The translations under genes were made by a program, and so were the position numbers. From Symsagittifera roscoffensis (Eukaryota > Xenacoelomorpha > Acoela > Convolutidae): a stretch of 64,000 bases of DNA. The notes under the pieces are model-generated. The model saw nothing but the letters and a program-made list of their open reading frames with translations, was not told the DNA's origin and did not search any database. The stretch lies in contig NC_087067.1 of assembly GCF_963678635.1 (NCBI RefSeq), forward strand, positions 17,615,639 through 17,679,638. Reading direction: 5' to 3'. How positions within the stretch are numbered: the first letter of the stretch is position 1; every line of letters starts with the position of its first letter. Shown here one piece after another: positions 63,474 to 64,000 of the stretch.

Positions 63474-63894
63474 CAGGGGCGGATTTAGGATATTATCGAG
63501 GGGGTCGGATTTTCAAAAAATTTTGAAAATTTTATCGACCTTTTTTTGACCATACTGATTTTCTGAGCTCTACCAAATCACGATAAAAACTCCATTTTGA
63601 CCAAACTTTCTGCGCCGCAGGCAGGTTTTGAAAAATTGTCTTCAGGCACTTTGAAAAGCTTTGAAACTTTGAAAAGCTTTGACCAAAAAATGGCCTTTTT
63701 TCTGACGCGCGCTCCGCCCTCAAAAGTTCGTTTAAATTGGCATCAAAGGCTTTTAGAAAAATTTTAGGGTTCCTCGCCGAAAATAGATATATCAAAAAAG
63801 TACAAAGGGGGACCCTTTGGGTCGGCAGGGGTCGGTCGAATCCCTGAGGAAGGAAGGAGGTGACAGCACCCCCCCCCCGCTAAATCCGCCACTG
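63474..63894 (+). repeat. family C (hAT-like) element, both ends present
   Basis: Starts CAGGGGCGGATTTAGGA and ends aaatccgccactg. Flanking octamers are tatcgacg and actcgacg (six of eight match), a possible decayed target duplication. 421 bp; no transposase. Confidence 0.8.
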
Positions 63895-64000
63895 ACTCGA
63901 CGTTGTTGAAAACGGGTTTCGATACTTTAAATTAAATCCTTAAGTAACAACTTATCAGTAATGTCCAAGATCATACAAATGATTAGTGGTCAGCCGACGG

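Larger units (their letters stand above)
55831..64000. other. MAPK7 3' flank and repeat field, no gene
   Basis: Positions 55831-56500 are repeat-free and probably contain the MAPK7 3' UTR. Then come family A split by B (56560-57394), long family B (57626-58780), an S-like start at 59262-59390, tandem modules at 59640-60190, family C at 60388-60756, a small palindromic element at 62032-62171, a G run near 62270-62281 and family C at 63474-63894. Positions 60800-61900 and 62300-63460 show nothing I recognise. All open frames here are short and unconserved in appearance. Confidence 0.62.

Overview
This is a gene-sparse, AT-rich stretch of an animal nuclear genome. Coding exons are separated by GT-AG introns packed with short interspersed repeats. 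Four protein genes can be read, all on the plus strand: the last exon of cytosolic phenylalanyl-tRNA synthetase alpha (FARSA); a complete nuclear-pore protein TPR (8 coding exons, about 2,480-2,490 residues); a CD36/SCARB-family receptor whose tail carries a LIMP-2-type lysosomal signal (at least 9 constant coding exons plus a four-fold repeated optional exon); and a MAP kinase of the ERK5/MAPK7 type. ERK5 together with TPR and LIMP-2 indicates a metazoan. I cannot name the phylum, and I see no vertebrate repeat family. The four genes have unrelated jobs (translation, nuclear pore, lysosome, kinase signalling), so the layout is ordinary eukaryotic neighbourhood rather than a pathway cluster.

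Layout: 1-184 minisatellite; 185-1132 FARSA intron; 1133-1756 FARSA terminal exon; 1761-2452 tandem duplication; 2453-4014 nested repeats; 4015-21777 TPR, with a LINE relic in intron 1; 21778-29929 TPR 3' flank and a gene-free repeat field; 29930-47438 SCARB2-like gene, whose last intron holds four tandem copies of a 1.1-kb unit, each with the same 54-nt exon; 47439-51633 repeats; 51634-55830 ERK5-like gene; 55831-64000 repeats only.

The repeats fall into families that I name for this window. Family A is about 450-480 bp, starts AAGAGTCGATGAACG and ends with the inverse motif followed by a short palindrome. Family B starts TTACAC and ends GTGTAA, has a GCGAAGCT/AGCTTCGC hairpin near its 3' end, and often carries a degenerate tRNA-like block. 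Family S starts with a hairpin around GCAAG and also carries a tRNA-like block. Family C looks like a non-autonomous hAT, with an 8-bp target duplication visible in one copy. Several one-off palindromic elements are also present. Insertions of B into A and of A into S expose clean element borders. Families A, B and S share one unexpected property: they open with a stem-loop, and in S and B the stem sequence changes between copies while pairing is kept.

The observations most worth follow-up are the quadruplicated sorting-tail exon of the SCARB2-like gene, the TMY (instead of TEY) activation motif and enlarged activation loop of the ERK5-like kinase with a possible 78-nt in-frame intron inside it, and the covarying terminal hairpins of the repeat families.
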